This document shows positions 44,743 to 55,875 of a stretch of 64,000 nucleotides of DNA, piece after piece; the stretch's first letter is position 1; every line of letters starts with the position of its first letter. Both the position numbers and the translations under genes were made by a program. The notes beneath the pieces were generated by a model, which saw only the letters and a program-made list of their open reading frames with translations, searched no databases and had not been told where the DNA came from. Location of the stretch: NCBI GenBank assembly GCA_963978545.1, contig OZ021728.1, positions 1,488,001 to 1,552,000 of the forward strand, written 5' to 3'. The DNA comes from Linyphia triangularis. Taxonomy: Eukaryota > Arthropoda > Arachnida > Araneae > Linyphiidae.

Positions 44743-46527
44743 CAGGGCTCTTCCAAACGGTGCGGGCCGACCAAACGGTATAGCGTGCTAGCTTCTAGAC
44801 CGCGATGTTCCGAGTCCCGTGTTAAGGCATGGGTGTTTGTAAATGTATGTTGGCTTGTCTAATGACGAATGTTTCGGCGCATTATAGCCCTCGTGTTGCT
44901 GACGGATAATCTGAAAACAACCAACCAATCCAAACGGTGCGGATGATGCAGTCGCGTGCCTTTTCACACGAGCACAGAGTTGAGGACGTTTCACACGCAT
45001 CTTTGAACAATTTCATTTTCGCCCGTGGATAAGCGTTGACTAAACGTATTGAGTTATTTTTTTAAGTTTCACTTTTTAATTCAAGTACAAAATTTAAGTA
45101 TGGAAGAAAAGAAAGTAATGGTTATAATATCTCCTTTATTGTCACGAGGATATATGTTTTAATTATATTTTGTTAGAGTTTAAAATCCCGTTGGCAACAC
45201 TGTTCGCTATGGCATGGTTGTTGTTTTGGAGTTATGATATAGGAATTCAGTAAAATGGTAGAGATATTTTAAAGACTCCTAACTTGTTATAAGGACACAA
45301 CATTTATCTTAGAAGAAAACGGAGAGATAGTCGTTCATTCTATGAATGGATTGAGACTTTCATATGGTGAGAGTGTTTACATCAAGCTTAAGGAGGTCAG
45401 GGATAAAAGTTCTTCAACATTTTTCGCGAGAAAAACTTAAACCACTTTCAGAAGATTCCAACAAACGTGAGAGATTACATACAACGAGTGGAAATACTAA
45501 ACCATTCTGGTATATGGAAAGGAAGCCGAATATTTTATAAACGTTCTAATTTGTTTCTATGCGGGAAAATTTTTTGTATAAGTAATAAGTGTCAAATATA
45601 CGACCCTGTAAATACAATAAACATCACTCTTTATAGTATACAATAATAATAAGTGACTAGTAGTAGTTGAACAAACAGCTAAGACAATACCAGTACTGAT
45701 TAGCAGTATTAGTATATAGTCGGCAACTTTTATAAATGGGATTATCTTCCTGTTTTTGAAATACTAAAAAATGGTTTAAGACAAAAAGTGGAGTTTGGCT
45801 CTTTTCACTCTTAGCCAATGTTATGGCTTAGAAAAAAATATTAGAACTATGTTATTTTAACTTTTGAATTAGAATAACATTTTTTCAAACTTAAATAGTG
45901 TTAGAAAACTAACACATCAGCATAAAAAATTATTAATTTTATGACTTATAATTGATTAATTAAAAATTAACTAATTAAGGTATAATTGCACCAATCATAT
46001 AACTCAATTTGTAATTTATTTAAAATGTTACTGCTAACGATGCACAATGATTTGATACAGGGAATCTACTAAAATTATAGATTTAACTGAAATATTTTTT
46101 TTATAAAATTTTGTTTCGAAAGTAATTGAAATTATCGATTTTTTATAAAAATAGTCAAGATTCAAAATTAAGTTAAAATTCAATTAGTCCATGTATAAGT
46201 TAGACCCTAGTAGGTTTTCAGTCCTGTATTATACTATTCCAATTACAAAAACAAACAAAAAATTAGTTGATTTAAACTAGAGCTTTTACTGGAAATTGCG
46301 AAGATATATCGTCTGCATCTACGTCGTGTGGACAACCCTATTTAAACCTTATGTACAAAACATGTTGAAGAAGAGGCAGCGCCGCATGAAATTCTGACTT
46401 CTGCGGACGCCAAGCGGGCACGCACGAAGATTACAAAGTTACGGGCTACTCTCCGCACCATGTGAAATGGTCCATTCAAAATACATTGGTGAAATTACTT
46501 GCGGGTCCACACCGTATGAAAGAGCCC
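44743..46527. mobile_element. Candidate hAT-like element, degraded ends
   Basis: The left end CAGGGCTCTTCCAAACGGTG and the reverse complement of the right end, GGGCTCTTTCATACGGTGTG, agree in most positions. CAGGGCTCTT-type ends occur in hAT MITEs. No 8-bp duplication is seen and the right-end CTG is lost. The interior (45000-46300) is AT-rich with no transposase. The two ends could instead belong to two separate short MITEs. Confidence 0.4.
44766..44928 (+). mobile_element. SINE-1 copy
   Basis: Exact 14-bp duplication TCCAAACGGTGCGG (44752-44765, 44929-44942). Deletions remove part of the A box (TATAGCGTGC instead of TATAGTGGTTAGCGTGC) and the GGCGCCAG segment, so it is not a likely source copy. 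Confidence 0.9.
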
Positions 46528-46535
46528 AAAAGCGA

Positions 46536-46760
46536 TTGGATGACGCCAAGTTGTAAAAGCGACCTTTCAGTGACAGTAACAGCCCCAAATTTTGATAGAA
46601 TTTGCACTGGCATCGACATCTAGTCTATCAGCCAAGTTTCAGTCCGATTGGATGAAGGCAAGGTAGTTAATTAAGCCTTTGCAGATTTGCGCGTCATCGA
46701 CAAACATACACACAAAACCGAAGTTAATATAAAGCATTTAAAAATTGGAATTGTAGAGTC
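46536..46760 (+). repeat. R-A repeat, 3' part, plus strand
   Basis: 'GCGATTGGATGACGCCAAGT', 'AAAAGCGACCTTTCAGTGAC', 'TTTCAGTCCGATTGGATGAA', 'CATACACACAAAACCGAAGT' and 'TAATATAAAGCATTT' match 25.8-26.0 kb. Confidence 0.68.
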
Positions 46761-46959
46761 ATCAAATGATCTGATATACGGAACAAATAGGTTCTTGAAT
46801 TTTATTAGGACCACCGCGGCACAAAATCATGGAAATAATTGTTCCTTCATTTGGAAGACTAAAAAGATCAAGAGTTTCATCTATGAGGTCACTGACCGCA
46901 GTTCCGTCTTCTGGCGGTCAAGGCTAAAGTTCTAATTTCTTGCAACATCGCATATCTTT

Positions 46960-47165
46960 CAAGTGTTCTTGTGTAGTCACTCCTTTTTTAAATACTTTAA
47001 GTTAGCTTCGATTTTGTGTGTGTGGCGGGCAGATCTATGGAAGCCAAATTAACTCCATTGACATCATCCAATCGGAAAGATTCAATGTCGATGCATTCTA
47101 TCGAGTTTTGGGGGTTGTCACTAAAACGACACACTCAACGCGTGAAGAGGGCTGCGCCTCGAGTT
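46960..47165 (-). repeat. R-A repeat, inverted partner
   Basis: The reverse complement of the R-A 3' part ('AGCTTCGATTTTGTGTGTG', 'CATCATCCAATCGGAAAG', 'GTCGATGCATTCTATC'), so 46.5-47.2 kb forms an imperfect inverted repeat around about 200 bp of unassigned DNA. A plus-strand frame across it is not a gene. Confidence 0.65.
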
Positions 47166-47192
47166 CAACCTCGCTTTTCACAACCATCCAAT

Positions 47193-47372
47193 GCCGACCA
47201 AACGGTATAGTGGTTAGCGTGCTAGCTTCTAAACCGCGAGGTTGCGGGTTCAGAGTCCCGTGTTAGGCATGGGTGTTTGTAAATGTATGTTGGCTTGTCT
47301 AATGACGAATGTTTCGGCGCATTATAGCCCTCGTGTTGCTGACGGCGACAGATAATCTGAAAACAACCAACC
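47193..47372 (+). mobile_element. SINE-1 copy
   Basis: Starts GCCGACCAAACGGTATAGTG. The B box carries one extra base (GGGTTCAGAGTCCCG). Duplication AACCATCCAA (47182-47191, 47375-47384). Confidence 0.9.
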
Positions 47373-47384
47373 TTAACCATCCAA

Positions 47385-47864
47385 CAATTTTGTGCACAGA
47401 AATTTATTTGTGCTTCTTTGTTGTAACCAGATGAAATACCTTCTAAAAAATAAATATTTCTGGACAAAAGTGTGGATCGTATCAAACCATTCCTGGTTTC
47501 TGGGTCACAGACCTACACAGCTACCTCTGTTACAAAGCTCAACCTACCGTTGGTGTATGACAAGTGTAATGGCGCAAGCTCCAATCTGGTATAGTATCAG
47601 ATTTAATGAGTGCGCTAATAAAATATGTGAGAGAGTTGGAGGAGGAGGCAGCTTACAAGAGCTCCAATCAATCAACTCAGAAAAATAACTGGCACAAGAA
47701 CTTGATAGTGGGAGGCAAGAAAGTGTGCACCATTTTCTCCATAGAAAGATTTTACGGTGTCTATAAAATACACCTGAAATCAATTTCTCTTATATAAATA
47801 CTTTCTTTCGTCAAACACCTTGGTTATGAACAAGTTTCCATTCGCTGTATCACTGGATCTAACT
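47385..47864 (+). pseudogene. Possible coding remnant upstream of the hAT insertion
   Basis: Overlapping plus frames (47392-47688, 47606-47797) look partly protein-like ('ALIKYVRELEEEAAYK', lysine-rich tail) but show no domain I can name. Codons are less AT-biased than the surroundings. It is continuous with 49556 onward across the hAT element, so this may be the left part of the remnant described there. Confidence 0.3.
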
Positions 47865-49555
47865 CAGGCGCGTAGCCAGGGGGTGGCTGATGGGGCTGCA
47901 GCCCCCTCCGAAATTTTCAAACCTCGAAAGTCAGAAATAGATCTATTTATGCTTGGATAATGGTTGTAATAAGCTAAGGTGAGAAAAAAATACCCGAAAG
48001 CTGTATATACCCATTGCGTATCTCACTCTCTCAATCTCTGCATATCTGACGTAACGAAAGTTCAGGACATCCGAAACGCCTTTGGTGTAATTTCAGAAAT
48101 TTGCTGTTTCTTTCATAAATCTGCAAAACGAACATATATTCTGAAAAAGAATATTAAAGACTTGAAACCTAACACAAAACAGACGAAACTTAAGACGTTA
48201 TGTGAAACTCGTTGGATTTTACGTCATGAAGCTATATTAATGTTCAAGGAGTTTTTAGAGCCAATCATCGCTTCGTTACAGGAAATCGAGGGCCTCGCAA
48301 CAGACGATTCGTCCAAAAAGGCACACATTTTGTTGCAAAGCACATGCCAGTTTTCTTTTCTAGTATGTTTGTGCATCGTCAGTAAACTGCTCGGTTGCAC
48401 ATACAACCTATTCGAGTATCTGCAAAGTACTAACATTGACTTGTCCAGTGCTTTGGGTGAAGTCAGCAACATAACGACAATGTTGCAAGAAATGAGAAAC
48501 AACCATGTGGATAAGTTTAATTCTATATATAATGAAGCTGAAACCTTAGCTGAAAAACATAATATAGAAGTCAAAACATCAAGAGTGTGTAAAATCCAAA
48601 AGAATCGCCCAAATATAGCCTACAAAACAACTGAAGAATACTATAGAATAAAAATTTTTACTCCCTACTTAGATGATATGATATCTTCATTAAATGAGCC
48701 CTTTTTGCCTCATAAAGAAACAATTTCTTCCTTGCAAAACCTTATTCCGCAACACGCTGTTGGGAAGAGTTTTCAAGATATTGAACCATGCATCTCCTTT
48801 TATGAAGATGATCTTCCTACTTACAAAGATGTGATTGAAGGCGAATGGGAGCTGTGGAAAAGAAAGTGGATGTCGGTCGAAATGTTACCAAACTCAGCGA
48901 TTGGGTCGCTGTATGAATGCAACCAAAACATCTTCCCCAGCATATACGTTTTGCTCAAAATCCTATCCATTCTGCCAGTGTCAGCAGCCACAGCTGAGAG
49001 AAGTTTTTTTACTCTTCGGAGATTGAAAACTTATCTTAGAAGTACGACAAGCCAAAATTGCTTAACTGGACTGGCTTAGCTGAATATCCATAGGCAATGC
49101 TCAGTTTCAGACGAGATGGTCCTCAACAAATTTGTCAGCAGTGGAACTGTTAGAAAATTCAATTTAACATTGTAATGCCTCTTAATTAAATACAATTGTC
49201 CCATTATTAAACTTTATTTTAAATGTGATATTTCTTCTCATTTCCTTATTTTAAAAAGCATTTTTATTGTGTTTCATTAAAGCATTCTTAATCAAATATT
49301 ATTTATGCATATTAATACTTAATGTCACGATTGTGAAAAGAAAGGGTCATTTGATTATTACTACATTTAACAAATACATTTTCTTTCCAGTGAATGCTAT
49401 ATGTGCTAAAAGTATTACAATCCCAAAAAGTGTTTATTTGTTTTTTAGTTTGATTAATTTTGATTTGTAAATTATTGAATGATAATTATTGTTTCCGAAG
49501 TTGACATTTACAATTTCTCAGCCCCCCCCGAAAAAAAATCCTGGCTACGCCCCTG
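47865..49555 (+). mobile_element. hAT transposon with intact ends and exact 8-bp TSD
   Basis: Left end CAGGCGCGTAGCCAGGGGG, right end (inverted) CAGGGGCGTAGCCAGGATTT. ATCTAACT is duplicated exactly at 47857-47864 and 49556-49563. Both features are diagnostic of hAT. At 1691 bp it is shorter than autonomous relatives and carries only the C-terminal part of the transposase. Confidence 0.95.
47979..49175 (+). pseudogene. hAT transposase, N-terminally truncated, with late stop
   Basis: The open frame of 366 residues (47979-49079) covers the second half of a hAT transposase. The 'THCVSHSLNLCISDV' block (C..H motif of the RNase H-like core, residues ~11-25) comes almost at the start. 'LCETRWILRHEAI' follows (~73-85), then a mostly helical stretch. 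The C-terminal dimerisation region (~315-366) reads 'FPSIYVLLKILSILPVSAAT', 'AERSFFTLRRLK'. The BED-type DNA-binding part and the first catalytic residue are missing; only about 110 bp separate the left TIR from the frame. The TAG at 49077-49079 interrupts the family's 'LALLNIHR'-type tail; the reading frame goes on (LNIHR...) to TAA at 49173-49175. Resembles the ZMYM1/THAP12-like hAT branch. Non-autonomous. Confidence 0.9.
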
Positions 49556-50345
49556 ATCTAACTTGTAGAAATTTTTCAGATAAGTACCTACTTTGTTGCC
49601 TTGAAAATATGTTTTGGTCCCTTTATAAAAGAACTATCTTTACTAACAGGAAACTAAACTAGAATATAGTACTTTGAAAGAAATGTAACAATAGTTTTCA
49701 CTTCATGTGTTGCTGGGTTGTTTTTTTTAGGATTATATAACCTTAGAAATAAATTGGCAGCTGTCAAGTACCTAGAACTATAGATAGAGGCCCACGTTCA
49801 GAGACAGCTGGAGGACAGAATCCCTTAAGTACAGCACCAGAAATATTTAGAAAATACTATCCTGGTATTAACTGAAAACTGCTTCATCTAGAAGAAGGGC
49901 ATCGCACCTTTCAAACTCAAAAATTGGCAGTCCCTTATCAATGGGAAAATGTGTCTGTAATTCCCCCATCCAAATACTTAAGCAAATGCCCGCAATTTAT
50001 AGAAATCCTAAAGACAGATCATTGAAAAAAATAAAGGAAAATTAGTTTGAGGTGTATTTTAAAGGCACGACTAAGGCACGACATGGAGAAAATGGTGCGC
50101 ACTTTCTTGTCTCCTAGTATTTATTTTTCTACCACAGATAATTCTAAGTTAAATTGACTTCAAGCTTTCTCTTCCAACTCCTTTGCGTAATATCTGCGCA
50201 TATTTTATAAGTGAACTCATTAAATCGGATACTCTACCAGAATGGAGCTTGTGCCACTTTTCACTCACAAACGGTCGAGCGGTGTATTGATCTTTTAACA
50301 GAGGTATCAAAGAAGGTTTGTGGCCCAGGAATGATTTGACTCCTG
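49556..50345 (+). pseudogene. Decayed coding remnant of unknown repetitive protein
   Basis: A frame near 49795-50025 reads protein-like sequence with one internal TGA ('PLSTAPEIFRKYYPG' then 'LEEGHRTFQTQKLAVPYQWE'). Another piece near 50242-50333 reads 'CATFHSQTVERCIDLLTEVS' and 'KKVCGPGMI'. The latter resembles a HTQ.VER-type block that, from memory, recurs in uncharacterised repeat-encoded arthropod proteins. Several stops and frame changes make it a pseudogene. The hAT element at 47865 sits just upstream. Confidence 0.4.
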
Positions 50346-50705
50346 TTTCCTAAAGTATGAGGCCTGCATTTAACCATAAGAGTCTAGAAGCAACAAAGAA
50401 GCACAAATAAATATTTCTGCGTCAAAAAACTTTCTAATGGTTGGGAAGGGCGAGGAGTGAACTTTCGAGTGAAGTGTAATTTTGGGTGAAATACCCCCCC
50501 CCCCCCCTCCATCTCTTCTTTCGTCCTTTGACTTAGAATATCATAATTATAGCAAATGATTAGTAAGTTCTCATGCATCATATATTGACTCACTACAATG
50601 AAATATAAATCTCAGAAGCAAAGTTTAAAAAAAAAAATTGTAATTTTTTTTTTTTTTAAAGTTGACCTTAATGCCCGAGGGTCGAATATTGTTTGATTAA
50701 AAAAA

Positions 50706-50745
<40 letters not shown>

Positions 50746-50984
50746 TTCTTTTCACCAAAGACAAAAATTTTGCGCTGTTAGATTTTGATCCAAAAAAACT
50801 TTATTCTTTTTATAATACCAAAACAATCTGTTGACTTGGAAGATTTGGTTTCTTAAATATCTAGAGAAACCTCTCGTTTTCTTTAAGAAAATCGCATTTT
50901 TGCTGATCCCACTGAAATTGAATGATCTGCAGATGCTACCGTTTTACATTTAAGAGTGATTAGAAAAAGAATATTTCACCGCCC
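50346..50984. other. Unassigned; poly-C run and (TA)n
   Basis: C run 50494-50507, T run near 50646-50659, (TA)n at about 50709-50741. No gene. Confidence 0.55.
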
Positions 50985-51148
50985 ACCTTATGGCTGTGTG
51001 GATAGGGCTCTGGCCTCTCATGCTAAAGGTGTCACGTTCAAATCCCGGGTTAGGCAGCAATAATATAATTCGTTAAGCTGTAGATCCCAGTCTGATTAGT
51101 CGTCAATGTGCATAAAAATAGGGTTGTTGAACGTACAAACCAACCACC
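50985..51148 (+). mobile_element. tRNA-derived SINE, second family (SINE-2)
   Basis: tRNA-like head: A-box region 'TGGCTGTGTGGATAGG' (near 50992), B box 'GTTCAAATCCC' (near 51036). The body has 'TAGATCCCAGTCTGATTAG' and 'CGTCAATGTGCATAAAAATA', the tail 'CGTACAAACCAACCACC'. An LTR is inserted ten bases past the tail. A 3' fragment of the family lies at 30782. Confidence 0.78.
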
Positions 51149-51561
51149 GGCTGCATATTGTTACACACATTTTCGGTATATAATTGTAAATAGTGAAGTA
51201 TTTATTTTTAAATTCTATTTTATCTTATTTTATTTGTACACACCGATAATAAAGGTTCGAAAAAAGGTGGCAACATCTAAAGCAATCGGGAAATTTCGAG
51301 ATGTTTCTATGAATTGACCGGTCAATTGAATATTTCGAGAAAATTCCCACGCGCTCCTCTAAATATAAGACCGCAGATCGAGAAAAATCAGTTTAATTTT
51401 GGATGTCGATTTGAAAGTAGCCGAGCGCTTTGTTTACTTTTTGTCCTTCAATTATCGGTGTAGTTGGAGTTGTTTTTACTGAAGCTTGTGTTGAAACTGA
51501 ATAGTGAGTTTATCGTTGCTCGGAAAAGTTTTGAAATTTTTCGGGAGAACAATAAATAATA

Positions 51562-52176
51562 GGGTGAAAATTCCAAGTCTGGTAAGGAATCTGTGTAGAA
51601 GTCGGCGATAAATCGATACGACGATATTTTTATCGATATTTAAAAAAATATATATATCGATACTAAAAATATCGATACAAGTCACCGATATATCGATATT
51701 TTCAAACATTTTTAGTTTTTTGATGATGGTTTTACAGTTTCATGTGTTTTTTCGATTTTCTTTATTCCCTTTTCAAAAACTTCAAAACTAAAATTTGGAC
51801 TAGACTGAGAGACATTTAAAGTGGCACCCCAAACAATAAGAAAAAATAATGTAATGGAAAGATAAGATAATTTATTAGTAATCTTTGACACTGTTCCATT
51901 TCTGTTGCCAGCGTGTGCCTGGAATTTGCATCTAATTCTAAATATTAAAAACATCTCTAAAGGCAAAATATGCGTAAACTACTTTTTAAAATTTCTTCTT
52001 TAAAAATAAATGTGAATTTATGCATTGATACCCAAATGTATTTTATTTATTCTGATTGATAATATAATTTATTTATTAAAATAATTTTTACAGTTTATTC
52101 ATTAAAACAATTTTGGCATGAATTCATGAAAAGTAGAAATTTGCCCCGAAAAACATAGTTTCTGGCATTATCGGAA

Positions 52177-52216
<40 letters not shown>

Positions 52217-52445
52217 TCATGTATCGGTATATCGATATTTTTTCGAATGCAACGATATAGTATCGATATTTATTTTGATCGATATTTCCGACCTCTAATT
52301 TTGTGTCAGGGTGATTTTTGACAAAAAATGGCAACCTCATCATTTTTTTAATGACAAGTGAACTGCCTATGGATGTCATAATTCGGCGCGGTTTTATGTA
52401 AACAATTCTTGACGCAGAATCTTTACTGAACTTGGAATTTAAACC
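51562..52445. mobile_element. TIR element J copy 1, inside LTR-A2
   Basis: Left GGGTGAAAATTCCAAGTCTG and right (inverted) GGTTTAAATTCCAAGTTCAG match, then 'GATTCTG.GTCAAGAATT'. Its body includes 'GGCGCGGTTTTATGTAAAC', shared with 60251-60430. It is itself opened at 51596 by a hAT MITE. Non-coding. Confidence 0.7.
51596..52297. mobile_element. hAT-type MITE (TAGAGGTCGG ends), copy 2, innermost of nest
   Basis: TAGAAGTCGGCGATAAATCG at the left, inverted ATATTTCCGACCTCTA at the right. Flanking 8-mers AATCTGTG and ATTTTGTG (6 of 8). Collinear with copy 1 at 14127, with about 25 A at 52175-52211. Confidence 0.82.
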
Positions 52446-52515
52446 AACTTTAGTTTTTGTTTAGTAAAAATCATTTCTAGTCATAATTTCCTCCTAGAAA
52501 AATTCTTAACAATAT

Positions 52516-53171
52516 GCACTGCAATGAGTTATAACACACTTGGAGCCTCTATGTATAAAAGTATTGAGAACTTAATCCTTAGGCGGTTACAATTTGAAGA
52601 GCATTGTAAGCAATGTGAAAGGTACAGATATCATAAAGCAAATATGATTTTTTTTTTTTTTTAAAGAGGGGGGAAAATAATGTTGTAATGGATTGATGAA
52701 GAATCGGATTTCGAAAAAGGAAAGGAAAAGAATTTAAGAAGATGAACAATTTCTTAACGTGACAAGAAAACAAACTTGATACTTCCGCTTGACCAAGTGG
52801 AGAAAATAGCTCAAAAGATACAAAACATCCGAAGTAAACGTTCGAAGGGATTGCTAGTTTCGAATCTTTTTGTTATCAATTGAAGTGATGTCTTTTCCTT
52901 CTTTAGAACATCTCAAGGGGGGGGGGGGGAGGGGGAGTGTATTTATTGTATCTGTCATGTATTTTTCTGACCCAAAAATAATAAATAATATAAAAGATAA
53001 AAACAAAGTTTTTAATAAAAATCCTTTATATACAATGCCAATTTTTATGTACAGTTGCAACTTCTTGAACTCAGATCGAGTTTTCATAGTGTTTGTCCAC
53101 TAAGAACAAAATATTCATTCCGAACTATTTAATAACTCCTTTTTTCCCAAAAAACTTGACTGAATACATTG
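52516..53171. other. Unassigned; poly-G and R-A 5' fragment
   Basis: G run at 52917-52929. 52975-53060 matches the R-A 5' part with the insertion site intact ('AAATCCTTTATATACAATGCC'). No gene. Confidence 0.5.
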
Positions 53172-53343
53172 GTTGGTTGTTTTCAGATTATCTGGCGCCG
53201 TCAGCAACACGAGGGCTATAATGCGCCGAAACATTCGTCATTAGACAAGCCAACATACATTTACAAACATCCATGCCTAACACGGGACTCGGAACCTCGC
53301 GGTCTAGAAGCTAGCACGCTAACCACAATACCGTATGGTCGGC
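53172..53343 (-). mobile_element. SINE-1 copy
   Basis: Minus strand. Duplication GACTGAATACATTG near 53158-53171 and GATTGAATATATTG near 53347-53360, 12 of 14. Short deletion in the B-box flank. Confidence 0.88.
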
Positions 53344-53389
53344 AGATTGATTGAATATATTGTCATCAAAAACGATCTAAGAAAGCTGA

Positions 53390-53751
53390 CAAGTCTGACA
53401 TAGGGCAAATAAAAACACATATCTTTTATTTATTTTGATTAAAAAAAATTTGGCAACAGGAAAGAGTTCCAACAATGATCGGTTGAAATTATTTCACTCA
53501 TAGCGTTGCTACACAACGCAAAATTCAATTGACTAGACATCACTCCATAATGAATTTATGCATTTACGTTCAATTATATTTTATTTATTTTGATTAAAAC
53601 AATTTTGGCAACAGGAAAGAGTTTTAACAAATGATGGGTAAAATGAGATTTATCAGTATTCCGTAGCGATTATAGAAGCGTGTGTAAGAATGACTTTTTT
53701 AGTAAGAGTTAGAGCCCCCCAAAATTTGATAGAATACATTGTCATCGTTAT
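53390..53751 (+). repeat. R-A repeat, with a duplicated block, continuing after LTR-B
   Basis: 'TTTATTTATTTTGATTAAAA' plus 'TTTGGCAACAGGAAAGAGTT' occurs twice (53425-53475, 53578-53625). Between the copies lies a MITE-H-like scrap ('GACTAGACATCACTCC'). The sequence ends in 'GATAGAATACATTGTCATCG' at the LTR-B junction and resumes at 54710 with 'ATATCGAATCTATCTGCC'. Confidence 0.65.
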
Positions 53752-54709
53752 TGTTGCGTGAATGGGTTCGAAAGACTTGAAGCCAAAGTAGATTAACACT
53801 TGGAAGAAATTCATTCCGATGCAACTCTTCGCAGATTCTTTTACAACTCCAGAACTTTCCGTTCTAATAGATTCAATGCAGCTCTTTACACAACAATAGA
53901 GCTCAAACAGCAGTTAAAAACTTGACAACACAACTGCTAAGATCGACGCAAAAGACAATGCAATACAGTTCACTTTCTGAACTCTCTTCATGCTCACTGA
54001 ACTAACTCAGTAACTCCAGTCCACTCCAACTTACTCCACTCACGGTCGGCCTTATATAGGAAAGTCAATAAATACTTCGTGGATCTTCTAGAGATAGAAA
54101 TTTGGAGGATTTTCCAAATCGTAGTCGAAAAGCCCTAAACATGTACATGGAGATCGAAGATGTCGCCAAATGGTCGTCAAGTTTGGCGACAAAAATTAGT
54201 CACCGAAACCGTCGCCAACTTGGCTCTATCTCACCAAATTGGCGAGATTACTATTATCATAATGTTATATGGCCTTATCTTTGTAAAACTCGCTTCCCAG
54301 CATTATCTCTGTAAAACTCGTTTTCAAGCATTAACCCCTTGGGTACAGATTTATTTGGGAAAATTCTTGTGTTTTGAGAGGTTGGTTCAAAACAATAAAG
54401 GAACACAGCCAAACAAATTATTTTTTTAAAGTATAGGTAAACCAACCGATGCTTGGCTTAACCAATCATGGCTCTTGTTACATTAAAATCCATTCAATCA
54501 ACCTAGTTTGAATGACGAAATAGGTTCGTCATTATTAACAAGCAAAACAAGTGCATGACGAATCTCAGCCGTCAAATGTACCCAAAGGGTTAAGAGACAC
54601 ATTGCAAGAAAACAAACTATTGCACTGCCTTATGCGAAATGTACATAAATTTTCCTTTTTACATAATTAATACTACAAAATATTTACAAATATACAGAAA
54701 TTCGTAACA
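53752..54709 (-). mobile_element. LTR-B copy carrying a MITE, inside R-A
   Basis: Minus strand from TGTTACGAATTTCTGTATA (54709) to TTCACGCAACA (53752). Flanks TTAT / ATAT. Its 958-bp length is explained by the TTAA MITE at 54331-54593. TATA box (CTATATAAGG) near 54050 on the minus strand. Confidence 0.85.
54331..54593. mobile_element. piggyBac-like MITE with TTAA duplication, inside LTR-B
   Basis: TTAACCCCTTGGGTACA at the left and TGTACCCAAAGGGTTAA at the right. TTAA occurs at both boundaries (54331-54334, 54590-54593), and the LTR-B sequence reads through if the element and one TTAA are removed. 255 bp; non-coding. Confidence 0.88.
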
Positions 54710-54830
54710 ATATCGAATCTATCTGCCAAGTTTCAGACCATATTGGATTACGGCAAGTGGGTTCGCAGATACTCCCGCCATCGAGATACCCTGACAGTCG
54801 AAGTTAATATAAAGGATTAAAAAATAATTA
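54710..54830 (+). repeat. R-A repeat, continuation
   Basis: 'CGAATCTATCTGCCAAGTTT' then 'GGCAAGTGGGTTCGCAG' and 'GTCGAAGTTAATATAAAG' complete the copy broken at 53752. Confidence 0.7.
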
Positions 54831-55875
54831 CGGTTATAGGGAATTTATCAAATAGGTTCTGTTTATCATTCCATGCTCAGATGTAATTTTTTTTCAAAAC
54901 TAAATTTAGAAATGAGGGCATGAGAAGCAAAAGGGGCCTTTTCTTAACTTATGATAAAAAACAAATCTCTTATCTATATTAAATTTGTATTTTTGGTTCA
55001 AATACTAACCTTTAGAATTAAGATATCACTAGTTTTCATAGAATTTAATATAAATGAGAAACTTTCAAATGTATTTTCTCAAAAAGTTAAGACAAGTCAC
55101 TGAGACCCCTTTTGCTTCTCAAATATAAGTGACGTTTAGAAGTAAATTTTGATACGTACAAAACACAGCTGTTAAGATGCATGCCAATTTGTATACTAAA
55201 TATAACAATATTAATAAGATTTAACTAACGAAATTTGACAGAATTTTTTTTTAATTTTTTATAAGATAACTTATAATAAAGAATTGAATGATTCGGTGAA
55301 TAAACGTGATGGAAAGGGGGATTGGCCCATTGATCTACTTATTGAATATATTAAACTTAATTTCATACGGGGGGAAGGGGAAAAAAACTTTTTTTAAATT
55401 ATTTATGTAGCAAATTTATTTGTATAAATTTAGTTCAAAAATATTTTATGTAAAAAGCACTTAGTTAATCACTATTTTATATCATTAGTTATATCATTAT
55501 TTTAAAAGATGTTTTAAAAATAATATAAATAATGTAAAAGATTATTTTAAAAGATGTTTTAAAATAATGTATGATGTTGAAATTAAAGATTAAAAAAGGA
55601 AATTCTAATCATTTTGGGTAGTAATTAATGAAAAAATAGTCTAAACAATTATTCTCATTATTACAAAATTACTTGTTCCAATATCGTACAATGCTTAAAA
55701 ATATATATTTTTATGAAATTGCTGACATGCACTAAAAAAAGAGGCAATACATTTTAATAATTTTATGTGATTTTCTCATACCTCTGAAAAAAAATTTTAC
55801 ACTAGAAAAAAATAAGCAAGAAACTCGAATATCAAAAATATAAAAAAGCTTATTATCTTCAAATTATAAGTGTAT
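54831..55875. other. AT-rich sequence, nothing recognised
   Basis: About 1 kb of AT-rich DNA with short direct repeats ('AAAAGATGTTTTAAAA' near 55505 and 55550). No coding or structural feature supported. Confidence 0.5.

Larger units (their letters stand above)
51159..52511 (+). mobile_element. LTR-A2 solo LTR, split by nested insertions, TSD ATAT
   Basis: The LTR starts TGTTACACACATTTTCGG (51159) and runs to about 51561. It resumes at about 52446 with 'AACTTTAGTTTTTGTTTAG' and ends AAAATTCTTAACA at 52511. ATAT on both outer sides (51155-51158, 52512-52515) shows that both halves are one insertion. Two elements, one inside the other, fill the gap. Confidence 0.88.
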
